A stretch of DNA of 64,000 bases from Mesorhizobium sp. INR15 (GCF_015500075.1 NZ_CP045496.1:3234001-3298000); one strand, 5' to 3'. Positions 15,651-24,360 are shown, counted from the stretch's first letter. Numbers and translations are program-made. The notes: generated from the sequence alone by a model not told the origin.

Positions 15651-16514
15651 ATGCAAGCGAAACATCTCATCGCTCTGGCGGGACTGTTGACCCTTTGGAT
15701 GGCACAGCCGGTTGCCGCCGCCGCCCAGACACCTGGCAGCGTGAGCATTCCGGCCGGCGGCGAGAACGAGCCGGCAACGCTGGACGCAATGTTGTTCAAA
15801 CCGCAAGGGCAGGGGCCATTTCCCGCGATCGTGGCCATGCACGGCTGTAGCGGCTTGTGGAGCAGCAAGAAAAAGACGGAGCTCAGCCCGCGCCATGCCG
15901 ATTGGGGCCAGCGCCTTGCCGCTCTGGGTTACGTCGTGATCTTCCCCGACAGCTACGGCTCACGCGACCTTGGGCCGCAATGCAAGAACGGCGATAGAGA
16001 GGTTGAACCGTATCGCGAGCGGGTAGAGGATGCCAACGCCGCCCGCCGCTATCTGCAGACGCTGCCCTATGTGAAGCCGGACGCTGTCGCCTTGCTTGGC
16101 TGGTCGAACGGCGGCTCGACCGTTCTCTACACCGTCCGTCCGAAGGACAAGCCCAGGGCAGACAGCCCGGACTTTCGCGCGGCGGTCGCTTTTTATCCGG
16201 GCTGCACGGCACAGGCCGAAAAGGGCGACTGGGCGACACGTGTGCCGCTTCTCATCTTGATGGGCGACGCGGATGACTGGACGCCGGCCAAGCCATGCAA
16301 AGAGCTCGCGGCGGACAATACCGACAGCGTGAAGCTCATTCTCTATCCTGGCGCCTATCATGATTTCGACAATGCGGCTCAGCCGCTTCACGAACTGGAC
16401 GGTTTGGCCTTCACGGCCAATGGCGATGGCACCGCGCATGCGGGACTAGACCCTGCCGCCCTCGCGGCGGCGCGCAAGGACGTGCCTGATTTCCTCGCCA
16501 CGCCGAAGCAGTAG
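15651..16514 (+). CDS. Exported dienelactone hydrolase family protein
   Basis: 287 residues from ATG 15651; a TTG six bases upstream is less likely, as AAAAGG sits well for the ATG. A signal peptide (LIALAGLLTLWMAQPVAAAA) precedes an alpha/beta-hydrolase: FPAIVAMHGCSG (oxyanion loop), GYVVIFPDSYGSR, the nucleophile elbow LLGWSNGGS, ILMGDADDWTP with its Asp, and YPGAYHDFD with the catalytic His. The family hydrolyses dienelactones and other small esters, but exported relatives have mostly unknown substrates. The three catalytic residues all appear to be present. Confidence 0.88.
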   Translation: MQAKHLIALAGLLTLWMAQPVAAAAQTPGSVSIPAGGENEPATLDAMLFKPQGQGPFPAIVAMHGCSGLWSSKKKTELSPRHADWGQRLAALGYVVIFPDSYGSRDLGPQCKNGDREVEPYRERVEDANAARRYLQTLPYVKPDAVALLGWSNGGSTVLYTVRPKDKPRADSPDFRAAVAFYPGCTAQAEKGDWATRVPLLILMGDADDWTPAKPCKELAADNTDSVKLILYPGAYHDFDNAAQPLHELDGLAFTANGDGTAHAGLDPAALAAARKDVPDFLATPKQ

Positions 16515-16534
16515 GCGGCGCTGAGAGATCATGT

Positions 16535-16897
16535 TTAGGGGTATTTCGTCGTGGCCGGCGGGCTCGCCTCGCCTTCCAGTTCCCTAGGCAGCGGCTGGCT
16601 TGAGCATTGCGCATAGATTGCGCGGGCGTAGATCTTCCGCTCCTTCTGCTCATGCTCCTTGATGGCTGCCGCGAGCCCCAACCCGTAAGGGCCAAGGAAG
16701 ATGCCGGTGCCCCAACCGGGATGCTCCTTTTCGCGAGCAGCATAATCCGAAGCCGCGACGCGGGCCTTCTGGCATTCCGGCGATACGAATTTCGGGTCCT
16801 GCGGCGAAAGCGACGCGCCATATTCGACCGGGGAGCTCACGCATCCGGTTGCGGTCAAGGCCAACGCGACGAACGCGCCCAACGTTGCAAGTCTCAT
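16535..16897 (-). CDS. Small lipoprotein
   Basis: 120 residues. The N terminus MRLATLGAFVALALTATGC ends in a lipobox (LTATGC), so the mature protein starts at a lipidated Cys. The rest is hydrophilic, with one Gly-rich hydrophobic stretch, WGTGIFLGPYGLGLAAAIKE, followed by a charged helix. No family recognised. It is convergent with the dienelactone hydrolase gene and probably monocistronic. Confidence 0.8.
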   Translation of the reverse strand: MRLATLGAFVALALTATGCVSSPVEYGASLSPQDPKFVSPECQKARVAASDYAAREKEHPGWGTGIFLGPYGLGLAAAIKEHEQKERKIYARAIYAQCSSQPLPRELEGEASPPATTKYP

Positions 16898-17478
16898 TCC
16901 AGTCTTCTCCCGCGCATGTCTCGAAAGTACACGGAACCCCCTTCGCTACAAGGGGGAGTTGCGACGAGCGCGGAGGGAGCGGGCGCTCACGATTCAGCGA
17001 GGGGATGACTGCTTGCTCCCAGCGCAAAGACGGGCCCCGGATCCTTCCACAGTGCTGGCTTCCTTGCCCCTCTCGTTGCCACCTTCCCATTCCCTGGCAA
17101 AGCCGCTCGATTTCCCCGCCCGGCGTCTTCGGTGGTTGGGGGATGAATGCTCCTGGACAGGATGGCCCTGGGCGTTCGCCGAACCGGCTCACGATGCGCA
17201 ACTGCCTAGCCAGATGTCTGCACTTCGCACGTGTGAGGTGTGCATGGCTGCAACTTACCAGGAATCGATGTATTTGTATAAAATTATATTTAAATTCGGA
17301 GTAACCTCTGTAATTTGTTGCGATCGTTGAGTTATTTTATGTTAAAATTTTAGTAAAAATGGAATTTAACTGCATGGACATGACGAAATTAACCAAGTCA
17401 ATACTAATGAATTGAATAGCTGTGGAAAATATATAGCGATTTATAGAAGGGGTTAACAAAGGGTAAAGGGGTAATATC
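16898..17478. other. Long intergenic region with an AT-rich promoter-like half
   Basis: No gene is supported in these 581 bases. The left half is GC-rich and carries a hairpin at 16936-16956 (CCCCCTT, loop, AAGGGGG). From about 17260 to 17478 the sequence becomes sharply AT-rich, with runs such as AAAATTATATTTAAATT and TTATTTTATGTTAAAATTTT. Near 17453 is TTAA-N7-TAAA, one base off a CtrA box. A ribosome site (AAAGGGG) precedes the ATG at 17479. The AT-rich half is most likely a complex promoter or a recently acquired leader. Confidence 0.6.
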
Positions 17479-18729
17479 ATGCGTAATCGTCTTCAAGTAA
17501 TGGCATGGACGGCTACATTTACCGTCTCATCCATCGTCGCATTGTCCAGTGCGGCTCAAGCACGCAACGCCACATACACATGCTCGGGGACGGGCACTGT
17601 GGTGAGGCTGACTTCACGAGCGGCCATGAAGGCCTGTACGGGCAGCGTCTCTTTATACACCGAGGTCAACGTTTGCGGCTGTGAGGTCCCGGCTCTTCGG
17701 CTTCAGTCGGACCGGATCTCATATTCGCCGCCAACGCCTCCGACGCCGCCGGACCCTACTTGTGATCCTCGCGACAAGGACCACAGGCACAAGGGCGACA
17801 AGCACGACGGCGACAAGCACGACCGCGACAAGCACAAGGGCGACAAGCGCGACGGTGACAAGCACAAGGGCGACAAGCACGACGGCGACAAGCACAAGGG
17901 CGATAAGCGCGACGGCGACAAGGATCGCGGCGGCGAACGGGGTCGCGGCGGTGAAAAGGACGGCGGCGGCCATAAGGACCGTGGTGGTGACAAGGACCGT
18001 GGCGGCGACAAGGATCGCGGCGGTGACAAGGATCGCGGTGGCGAAAGGGGTCGCGGCGGTGAAAAGGATGGCGGCGGCCATAAGGACCGTGGCGGCGACA
18101 AGGATCGTGGCGGCGACAAGGATCGCGGCGGTGACAAGGACCGTGGCGGTGACAAGGACCGTGGCGGCGACAAGGACCGTGGCGGCGACAAGGACCGTGG
18201 CGGCGACAAGGATCGCGGCGGCGACAAGGATCGCGGCGGCGACAAGGACCGTGGCGGCGACAAGGATCGTGGTGGCGATAAGGATCGCGACGGCGACAGG
18301 GGTCGCGGTGGTGAAAAGGATGGCGGAAATGGCCAGCCCGGTAGCAAGGACGGCGGCGGCGACAAGGGCCAGCCCGGTAACAAGGACGGCGGCGGCGACA
18401 AGGGCCAGTCCGGCGGCAAGGACGGCGGTGGCGACAAGGGCCAGCCCGGCGGCAAGGACGGCGGCGGCGACAAGGGCCAGCCCGGCGGCAAGGACGGCGG
18501 CGGCGACAAGGGCCAGCCCGGCGGCAAGGACGGCGGCGGCGACAAGGGCCAGCCCGGCGACAAGGACGGCGGCGGCGACAAGGGCCAGCCCGGCGGCAAG
18601 GACGGCGGTGGCGACAAGGGCCAGCCCGGCGGCAAGGACGGCGGTGGCGACAAGGGCCAGCCCGGCAACAAGGGCCAGCCCGGCAACAAGAACGGCGGCG
18701 GCGACAAGAACGGCAACAACCCGAACTGA
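17479..18729 (+). CDS. Secreted low-complexity Asp/Lys/Gly repeat protein
   Basis: 416 residues. A signal peptide (cleavage near SSAAQA) is followed by a small Cys-containing domain to about residue 80, with NATYTCSGTGT, AMKACTGSV and VNVCGCEVPA, then a Pro-rich hinge PPTPPTPPDP. From residue 105 to the end the chain is repeats only: GDKHx-type pentapeptides (105-147), DKDRGG hexapeptides (147-272) and twelve-residue GQPGGKDGGGDK units (285-405). There are no hydrophobic residues in the tail, so it should be disordered, with alternating charges. The Cys domain may fold in the periplasm. Family unknown; surface, matrix or ion-binding roles are guesses. Confidence 0.8.
   Translation: MRNRLQVMAWTATFTVSSIVALSSAAQARNATYTCSGTGTVVRLTSRAAMKACTGSVSLYTEVNVCGCEVPALRLQSDRISYSPPTPPTPPDPTCDPRDKDHRHKGDKHDGDKHDRDKHKGDKRDGDKHKGDKHDGDKHKGDKRDGDKDRGGERGRGGEKDGGGHKDRGGDKDRGGDKDRGGDKDRGGERGRGGEKDGGGHKDRGGDKDRGGDKDRGGDKDRGGDKDRGGDKDRGGDKDRGGDKDRGGDKDRGGDKDRGGDKDRGGDKDRDGDRGRGGEKDGGNGQPGSKDGGGDKGQPGNKDGGGDKGQSGGKDGGGDKGQPGGKDGGGDKGQPGGKDGGGDKGQPGGKDGGGDKGQPGDKDGGGDKGQPGGKDGGGDKGQPGGKDGGGDKGQPGNKGQPGNKNGGGDKNGNNPN
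17791..18693 (+). repeat. Tandem DNA repeats coding the disordered tail
   Basis: Three arrays follow one another in the same frame: 15-bp units (GGCGACAAGCACAAG type, about 17791-17917), 18-bp units (GACAAGGATCGCGGCGGC type, about 17917-18294) and 36-bp units coding GQPGGKDGGGDK (about 18331-18693). A larger repeat is superimposed: the block GERGRGGEKDGGGHKDRGG occurs twice, 36 codons apart. Unit copies differ mostly at third positions. Slippage or unequal crossover should make the length variable between strains. Confidence 0.9.
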
Positions 18730-18744
18730 CGTTTGCTAAAATGC

Positions 18745-18781
18745 GAGGCCGGCACGAGAAATCGCGCCGGCCTCTTGCTTT
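18745..18781 (+). terminator. Terminator after the repeat-protein gene
   Basis: Stem GAGGCCGGC with GCCGGCCTC (9 bp, perfect) around a 12-base loop, followed by TTGCTTT. It starts 15 bases after the stop codon at 18727-18729. Confidence 0.85.
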
Positions 18782-18881
18782 GGCACTGCCCCGAGGCCGT
18801 TTCGTGCGGAACCCGTCTATCCATTCATCAGCTCGAATGACCGCAATTGGCGAAACCGAATGCTCAAGATGCGAACGCCGG

Positions 18882-18896
18882 TTAACCATCAGTTAA
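18882..18896. promoter_or_regulatory. Candidate CtrA box
   Basis: TTAA-N7-TTAA exactly (TTAACCATCAGTTAA), the full alphaproteobacterial CtrA consensus spacing. It lies 174 bases before the start of the hypothetical gene at 19071 and after the terminator of the repeat gene, so it would act on the rightward gene. The rest of the 18782-19070 gap holds no gene, only a small perfect hairpin at 19030-19049 (AGCGGCGG, loop AATA, CCGCCGCT). Confidence 0.5.
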
Positions 18897-19070
18897 CTAT
18901 CCGATCGCCTTTGATATGGTTTTGCAGGATACTGATCCTGGATTGGCGTGGCTGCACCGGGAAGCCGGACCAGGAAGGCACTAATCCTGCTGGCGCCGCA
19001 TCATTGGTGCGCGGCAGCGGAAAACAAAAAGCGGCGGAATACCGCCGCTCAACGGGGAGGCGCCAGCATC

Positions 19071-19373
19071 ATGTTGATGAGGAGCGCCAGAATGAAGATC
19101 GAAGAAGCCGTCACGGCAGCGACAGCCGAAGCCAGCGCACTGATGTCTTGCCTCGGCCAGCCTGTTGTCGCCTACCATGTCACGGCAATCATGCGGGAAG
19201 CAGACCTGGAACATGCCAGGCAAATGCAACTCGCACTCATGCGGCGAAGCATCGAGGCGCTTGTCGATGATGGCGTGGAAGGCATCGTCGCTGAACGTTT
19301 CGCCTCTCGGTTTCACGGCCGCGTTGGCCTGACCTGGAGGCGCCTGCACGCATCCGACGGCGCGCCGCATTGA
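19071..19373 (+). CDS. Hypothetical protein
   Basis: 100 residues from ATG 19071, with GGGGAGG 9-10 bases upstream; ATG 19092, with GGAG before it, is an alternative. The chain is helical and soluble: MKIEEAVTAATAEASALMSC, MREADLEHARQMQLALMRRS, IEALVDDGVEGIVAERFASR. No membrane segment or known catalytic motif is seen and I do not recognise the family. It is monocistronic and convergent with the BTAD-hydrolase gene. A CtrA-type box upstream may place it under cell-cycle control. Confidence 0.65.
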   Translation: MLMRSARMKIEEAVTAATAEASALMSCLGQPVVAYHVTAIMREADLEHARQMQLALMRRSIEALVDDGVEGIVAERFASRFHGRVGLTWRRLHASDGAPH

Positions 19374-19390
19374 TCTCGCCAGCCGTGCGG

Positions 19391-20935
19391 TCAGCCGCGT
19401 CGTAGAAGCGTGCCGATGTTGTCGAGCAGCGGCTGCTGATCACCGGCCCAGAACCAGTGATCGTCACCCGCGACCTCGATGAAGCGCGCGCCGGGGATTC
19501 TCGCCGCGAGAAACCGGCCGGCCTCGATGCGCACGGCACGGTCGCCGGAACGGTGCAGGATCATTGTCGGAGCCGAGACCTTTGCCAGGAGATGCCGGAC
19601 ATCGGTATCGCGCAGCGCTTCCAGCAGGCCGGCGACCGCGCCGGGACTGGAGGCTGCCCTGAGCAGTCCGGCCCACCAGGTTCTTGCCTGGCGGTCGCCG
19701 GCGACGCCCGGCGCGAAGGTTTCGATTTCCGCCGGGCCGCCCCAGCCGGCGAGCAGGCGTTGCTTCCAGAGGTCGTATTGCGCGCCGGTCAGGGCGAGGG
19801 GGTAATCGGGCGCGCGGCTGCCTTTGGCGAGCGAGCCCCAAAGAATGAGACCGGTCAGGCGATCGGGGTGATCGACGGCAAAGCGGATGCAGCCAGGCCC
19901 GCCCTCCGACGCACCGACGAGCAAGGCGCGGCTGCTGCCAGCCGCATCCATGACCGCCAGGATATCGCGCGCTGTCGCCTCGACGGTGGGGCGGGCGCCG
20001 ACGCGGTCGGAAAGGCCCATGCCGCGCCGGTCGAAGAGGATCAGGCGGCCCAGACGCGAAACCGCCGATAGCCAGGCGCGGCAGCTCCGGTCTTCCCAGA
20101 TGCGCTCGACATGCGAAATGAAGCCGGGAACAAGCACGATATCCAGCGGGCCGTCGCCGACGGTCTGGTAGGCGATGTGAATGCCATCCACCTCGACATA
20201 ACGTGTCCTTGGTACGTCAAGGACGGCATCGCCGGTTGGTTCACGCAGCATGGCCAGAGTGGCGGGGTCGGGCGCGACACCGAGTTCGTCGCGCAGCACC
20301 CGGCTACACGCCTCCAGTTGGCGCTCGGCCGCCGCCCGGTCGCCCGCCGCCAGATGGGCGCGGATCAGGTGCCGGTGCGCGCTTTCACTCAGAGGATCCA
20401 GGCCCACCAGCCGCGTCGCATGCACCACCGCGCCGCGCGGCTCGCCGCTGGCGATCCTTGCCTCGATCAGCCGCTCCAGCGCCTGCACCAGCCGGCTGCG
20501 CAAGGCTTCGCGCCGGAAAAACACCCATTCCTCGAATTCCCGGCAATCCGGCAGCGAGAAGCCGGCGAGATAGTCGCCCCTGTAGCTGTCGGCGGCGATG
20601 TCGAGAGAGCCTGTATCGCAGGCATGCTCGAAGGTTCTGGAGTCGATCTCGGCGGTGAGCGCCGGATGCAGGCTGAGGGATACGGCGCTGGCGGCGATGA
20701 CCTCCGTGCCGAAGGCGAGGCGGATCTTGTACAATGTGCGCCGCAGCCGGGCGCGGGCGGCTTGCGCGTCGGTTTCGGGCCACAGAAGCGTGGCGGCGAC
20801 ATCGCGCGCCACAGGTCCGCCGGCCTCGGCGATGATGATCAGCAATGCGGCCGCCTTGCGCAAGGCAAGCTCCACCCGCCGCCCGTTCAGACGGAACTCC
20901 GGAAAACCCAGAAGCTGGAGATCCAACCGCTCCAT
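19391..20935 (-). CDS. BTAD (SARP-like) regulator fused to an alpha/beta hydrolase
   Basis: 514 residues. The first about 95 residues are a winged-helix DNA-binding domain of the SARP/AfsR kind (LLGFPEFRLNGRRVEL, ATLLWPETDAQAARARLRRT). Residues about 100-235 form a helical bacterial transcriptional activator domain with TPR-like pairs (LVGLDPLSESAHRHLIRAHL, DELGVAPDPATLAML). From about 245 on it is an alpha/beta hydrolase: VLVPGFISHVERIW, FDRRGMGLSD, nucleophile elbow LLVGASEGGPG, and AGDDHWFW near 495 with the catalytic His. The hydrolase may bind or cleave a small ligand to control the regulator. Cytosolic; the target genes are unknown. Confidence 0.9.
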   Translation of the reverse strand: MERLDLQLLGFPEFRLNGRRVELALRKAAALLIIIAEAGGPVARDVAATLLWPETDAQAARARLRRTLYKIRLAFGTEVIAASAVSLSLHPALTAEIDSRTFEHACDTGSLDIAADSYRGDYLAGFSLPDCREFEEWVFFRREALRSRLVQALERLIEARIASGEPRGAVVHATRLVGLDPLSESAHRHLIRAHLAAGDRAAAERQLEACSRVLRDELGVAPDPATLAMLREPTGDAVLDVPRTRYVEVDGIHIAYQTVGDGPLDIVLVPGFISHVERIWEDRSCRAWLSAVSRLGRLILFDRRGMGLSDRVGARPTVEATARDILAVMDAAGSSRALLVGASEGGPGCIRFAVDHPDRLTGLILWGSLAKGSRAPDYPLALTGAQYDLWKQRLLAGWGGPAEIETFAPGVAGDRQARTWWAGLLRAASSPGAVAGLLEALRDTDVRHLLAKVSAPTMILHRSGDRAVRIEAGRFLAARIPGARFIEVAGDDHWFWAGDQQPLLDNIGTLLRRG

Positions 20936-21150
20936 CGATCCGCACGTGGTCGGCCAAGGGGTGTTGAGAGACGCCGAGGGGACGCCGGCCTTCTATCCAT
21001 CCCCAAGACGCGGACCGATAGGGCCCGATGAGGAGACTCCCTTGGAGCGAGAAATGTCACTGGTCAATACCATCATCCGCCACCGCATGCCTGGGGCCGC
21101 CGCCGGCGCGCCCGTCGGCACTGCCCATGCAAGGCAGGGAGGCTGAGGAT

Positions 21151-21792
21151 ATGTGTCAATCTTGCCTCTCCTGGTACGCACGCTGCATAGCGCCCTACCT
21201 CGTCCACGCCGGCTGTTCGTCCAGCGCCTTCACGCATATGCGCAAGCGGATGATACCGCGCGCCGAGGGTGTCGTCGTCGAAGTGGGCTTCGGCTCCGGC
21301 CTCAACCTTCCCTATTACGACGCAGCCAAAGTGGGGCGGCTGGTCGGCGTCGATCCCGACGGGACGATGCTTGGCCTCGCCGCACCGAAGATCCGCGCAC
21401 TGGCGCTTGATGTCGAATGCCTGCGGGCAAGCGGCGAAAGCCTGCCCCTGGCGGACAATTTCGCCGACACGGTCGTCGTCACCTACGCCTTTTGCACCAT
21501 TCCGGACCCTGAAGCGGCGCTGGCCGAAATCCGCCGCATCCTGAGACCAACGGGCCAGCTGATTTTCATCGAGCATGGACAGGCGCAGGGGCCGCGTTGG
21601 CGCAAATGGCAGGAGCGCCTGAACCGTCCCTGGGCACGGCTGGCCGGCGGCTGTCAGCTCAACCGCGATCCGCTGCACCTGATCAGCGGCGCGGGCTTCC
21701 GCCTGGTTCAAGCGGAACGCGGACGCTTTCCGCTGCCGTTCTGGCAATTGGGGAGCCACTATGCCGGCGTGGCGGTGGCGCCGGCCGGTTGA
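21151..21792 (+). CDS. Class I SAM-dependent methyltransferase
   Basis: 213 residues from ATG 21151, with GAGG upstream. The glycine-rich SAM loop VVVEVGFGSGLNLPYYD is motif I, followed by GVDPDGTMLGLA, ALDVECLRASGESLPLADNF and DTVVVTYAFCTIPDPEAALA. The order matches the UbiE/Methyltransf_11 group. RPTGQLIFIEHGQAQ and LNRDPLHLISGAGFRLV recall methyltransferases acting on lipids or thiols. An N-terminal Cys pair (MCQSC) is notable. The substrate is unknown. It stands alone, 215 bases from the divergent regulator gene. Confidence 0.9.
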   Translation: MCQSCLSWYARCIAPYLVHAGCSSSAFTHMRKRMIPRAEGVVVEVGFGSGLNLPYYDAAKVGRLVGVDPDGTMLGLAAPKIRALALDVECLRASGESLPLADNFADTVVVTYAFCTIPDPEAALAEIRRILRPTGQLIFIEHGQAQGPRWRKWQERLNRPWARLAGGCQLNRDPLHLISGAGFRLVQAERGRFPLPFWQLGSHYAGVAVAPAG

Positions 21793-22026
21793 TGGGGGCA
21801 CAGCCACCCATTCGCGGACCGTCCGGTGCTTGAAGTTTCAGAAGCGCGGACCAGAAATGCCCCCGTAAGCAAGATGATCATCAGCGAGCCCAACGAAGCG
21901 CTGAGCATGATTTTCACCGCGCCAGCTAGCGCAAACGCCTTCGGCTCCGGACGCACCGGAGCCGACATTCGCGAACATCAGGTGATGTCGTATCCGCCCC
22001 TCCGAAACCGACCGGGCGGACAATCC

Positions 22027-22467
22027 TCACTTCACCGTGATGGCGATACCGCTGAGATCTGCGTTGACCTGCAGGCCGACCTGCTTGCCGGTCAGTTCGA
22101 GCTGGGCGCCCTTGTCGTTGGTCATGACAATCACCTGGGCGCCTTTGCCCAGCGCGCCGCCACCGCCTGCCGCGCCATAGACGCCCGTCACATCGCGCAC
22201 GCTCCTGATGTGGCGCACGGTGCCCTGGAAATAGGTCTTGGAAACGCCGAAGGCGAGCCCGCCCGAGACGCCGCCGACCGTGATGGGGTAGCGGCGGCCA
22301 TGAAATGTCAGCGTGCCTTCGCCTCCCGAGCCGCCGATAAAGAAGGCGGCTTTGTAGACCGCGAAGCGGATCGTGGCGCTGTCGGCATGTGCTGCGCTGG
22401 CAAAGCCAACCCCCGCGACCGCGATCGCGGCAACAGCAGCCGAACGAAACCTGGATGACATGTTCAT
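22027..22467 (-). CDS. Secreted glycine-rich protein of unknown function
   Basis: 146 residues; ATG 22467 has GAGGAG at a good distance. The signal peptide ends near GFASAAHA-DSA. The mature part is beta-rich and glycine-rich: FAVYKAAFFIGGSGGEGTL, RYPITVGGVSGGLAFGVSK, VYGAAGGGGALGKGAQVIVM. The layout faintly recalls periplasmic DUF1134/Ysc84-like proteins, but the match is too weak to name. A periplasmic location is expected. It stands alone, 154 bases after the start of the next leftward gene's stop region. Confidence 0.75.
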   Translation of the reverse strand: MNMSSRFRSAAVAAIAVAGVGFASAAHADSATIRFAVYKAAFFIGGSGGEGTLTFHGRRYPITVGGVSGGLAFGVSKTYFQGTVRHIRSVRDVTGVYGAAGGGGALGKGAQVIVMTNDKGAQLELTGKQVGLQVNADLSGIAITVK

Positions 22468-22621
22468 GATGGAAGCTCCTCAAGATCGCGGCCTATCCAG
22501 CCGGCGGGGACGTCAGCGTCAAAGTCGAAGCTAAACAGTCTCGCCGGCTGTTGGTTCCAGGCAGGCTGTCTGAATTCGGCGGTGAGCAGACGGCTGCGAA
22601 ACGCGCGATCACCACGCGCCT

Positions 22622-24283
22622 TCACCCCTTCCGCTTCTCAACTTCCGCCTTGCGCAGCAAGAACCGCTGGATCTTGCCGCTTGGCGTCCTCGGCAGTTCG
22701 GCAACGAACTCCACTTCGCGCGGATAGGCATGCGCCGAGAGGCGCTTCTTGACGTGCCGCGCCAGTTCCTCGGCCAGCGCGTCGCTGCCTTGCTGGCCAT
22801 GCGCCAGCACGACGAAGGCCTTGACGATCTCGGTGCGCCGCGGGTCGGGCACGCCGACGACGGCGGCTTCGTTGACTGAGGGGTGCTCGATCAGTGCGCT
22901 TTCCACGTCGAAGGGGCCGATGCGGTAGCCGGATGAGGTGATGACGTCGTCGGCGCGGCCGATGAAGGAGACCGAGCCGTCCGGCTCGTATTCCACACTG
23001 TCGCCGGTGCGGTAATAGCCGCCCGAGATCGCCGATGTATCGGCCTGATGGTAGCCGTCGAACCAGCGCAGCGGCGAATTCCTGATGTCGACGGCGAGAA
23101 TGCCGGGCTGGTTGGGGCCGAGCTCCCGGCCCTCGTCGTCCAGCACCACCATGCGGTAGCCGGGCATGGCAAAGCCGGCGGAGCCGGCGCGGACCGTATG
23201 CTCGAGACCGTGATGGTTGTTCACCATCATGCCGTTCTCGGTCTGGCCGTAGTGGTCGTGGATCGGGGCGGCGAGATGAGCGCTGAACCAGCGGATCACT
23301 TCGGGGTTCAGCGGCTCGCCGGCGCTGCTCACCACGCGCAGCCGGCCCTTGATGCCGGCGGCGGCGTCAGGCCCTTCCGCCAGCAACAGGCGGAAGGCGG
23401 TGGGAGAACCGGCGAGGCTGGTGACGCCGAGGCGCTCAATGATGTCATAGGTGCTCCTGGCGTTGAAGGCGCCTTCATGGAAGGTCGTTGCGATGCCGAG
23501 CAGCAGCGGCCCAGTGATGGCGTAGTAGAGGCCGTAGGCCCAGCCGGGATCGGCGATGTTCCAGAAGACGTCGTCCGGCCTGAGGCCGATGGCGTCGCGC
23601 ATATAGGCGCCGAAGGCCATCAACGCGCTGAGCGGCACCGGCACGCCCTTGGGCAGGCCGGTGGTGCCGGAGGTCGACATCATCATGAACAGGTCGTCGC
23701 CCTTGCGCATCACCGGCTGGCAGTGGGGCGAGGCGGCGGCGATGGCGGCGCGGAAATCGATGTCGCCATCAGGCAGTGGCTCGCCCTTTGCGAGGACGAT
23801 CGCCACCGGCGGGCAGTTCTCCAGTTCGTTCAGCTTGCCGCGATTGGCGGGGTTGGTCACCACCAGCTTCGCGGCGCTGTAGCCCAGCCGATGCTCGATG
23901 GCTTTCGGGCCAAAGGCGGTGAACAGTGGCTGGTAGACCGCGCCGACGCGCCATGTGCCAAGGATCAGCGCCACCAGGTCTGGAATGCGCGGCAGCATGC
24001 CGGCAACGACGTCGCCTGGGCCGACGCCCGCGTCTTTCAGCATGTTGCCGACGCGCGCGGCCTTGCCGCGCAAGTCCTCGAAGCTGAATTCGGTGAGCGT
24101 GCCATCGGCTGAAATCGCGCGCAGCGCCAGCCGGTTGGCGCCGGTGTGGCGGTCGCAGCATTCGACGCAGGCATTGAGGCCCGCGAGGTCGCCTTGCAGC
24201 CGGGCGATTTCATCCTCGAGGCGAAACCGCGCCACCGCATCGTCATAGCGCGGCGGGTGCGCCGAGGCGGGCGTTCTGGTCAT
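22622..24283 (-). CDS. AMP-binding acyl-CoA synthetase
   Basis: 553 residues. Adenylate-forming motifs are in order: MMMSTSGTTGLPKGVP (A3), IADPGWAYGLYYAITGPLLLG, HDHYGQTENGMM (A5), YYRTGDSVEYEPDGSVSFIGRADDV split by the hinge, and ELPRTPSGKIQRFLLR with the catalytic lysine (A10). The domain pattern fits the acetyl- to medium-chain acyl-CoA synthetase group. It activates a carboxylate with ATP and joins it to coenzyme A in the cytosol. The chain length cannot be read from sequence. An inverted repeat lies in the promoter region just upstream. Confidence 0.92.
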   Translation of the reverse strand: MTRTPASAHPPRYDDAVARFRLEDEIARLQGDLAGLNACVECCDRHTGANRLALRAISADGTLTEFSFEDLRGKAARVGNMLKDAGVGPGDVVAGMLPRIPDLVALILGTWRVGAVYQPLFTAFGPKAIEHRLGYSAAKLVVTNPANRGKLNELENCPPVAIVLAKGEPLPDGDIDFRAAIAAASPHCQPVMRKGDDLFMMMSTSGTTGLPKGVPVPLSALMAFGAYMRDAIGLRPDDVFWNIADPGWAYGLYYAITGPLLLGIATTFHEGAFNARSTYDIIERLGVTSLAGSPTAFRLLLAEGPDAAAGIKGRLRVVSSAGEPLNPEVIRWFSAHLAAPIHDHYGQTENGMMVNNHHGLEHTVRAGSAGFAMPGYRMVVLDDEGRELGPNQPGILAVDIRNSPLRWFDGYHQADTSAISGGYYRTGDSVEYEPDGSVSFIGRADDVITSSGYRIGPFDVESALIEHPSVNEAAVVGVPDPRRTEIVKAFVVLAHGQQGSDALAEELARHVKKRLSAHAYPREVEFVAELPRTPSGKIQRFLLRKAEVEKRKG

Positions 24284-24326
24284 TGCGTATCCCTCCCTGG
24301 CCGGCCTCCTCGCCGGCGACCATCAT

Positions 24327-24360
24327 TCTACATCAGAGCATCAGCTCTTTGGTAGAATCA
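24327..24360 (-). promoter_or_regulatory. Inverted repeat upstream of the acyl-CoA synthetase gene
   Basis: ATTCTAC and GTAGAAT are 7-bp inverted arms separated by 20 bases, which themselves hold AGAGC and GCTCT. It lies 44-77 bases upstream of the synthetase start and could be an operator or a leader hairpin. No regulator is nearby to assign it to. Confidence 0.35.

Noticed and set aside
16936..16956. CCCCCTT/AAGGGGG hairpin as a further member of the 41397/51114 repeat family
   Set aside because: It has no second hairpin and no AGAGGGGG ending, so similarity is limited to a C/G run.
17703..18889. Pro/Ser- and Cys/Arg-rich open frames opposite the repeat protein
   Set aside because: They exist because the tandem DNA repeats contain no stop codons on any frame; the plus frame has a ribosome site, signal peptide and a matching terminator.
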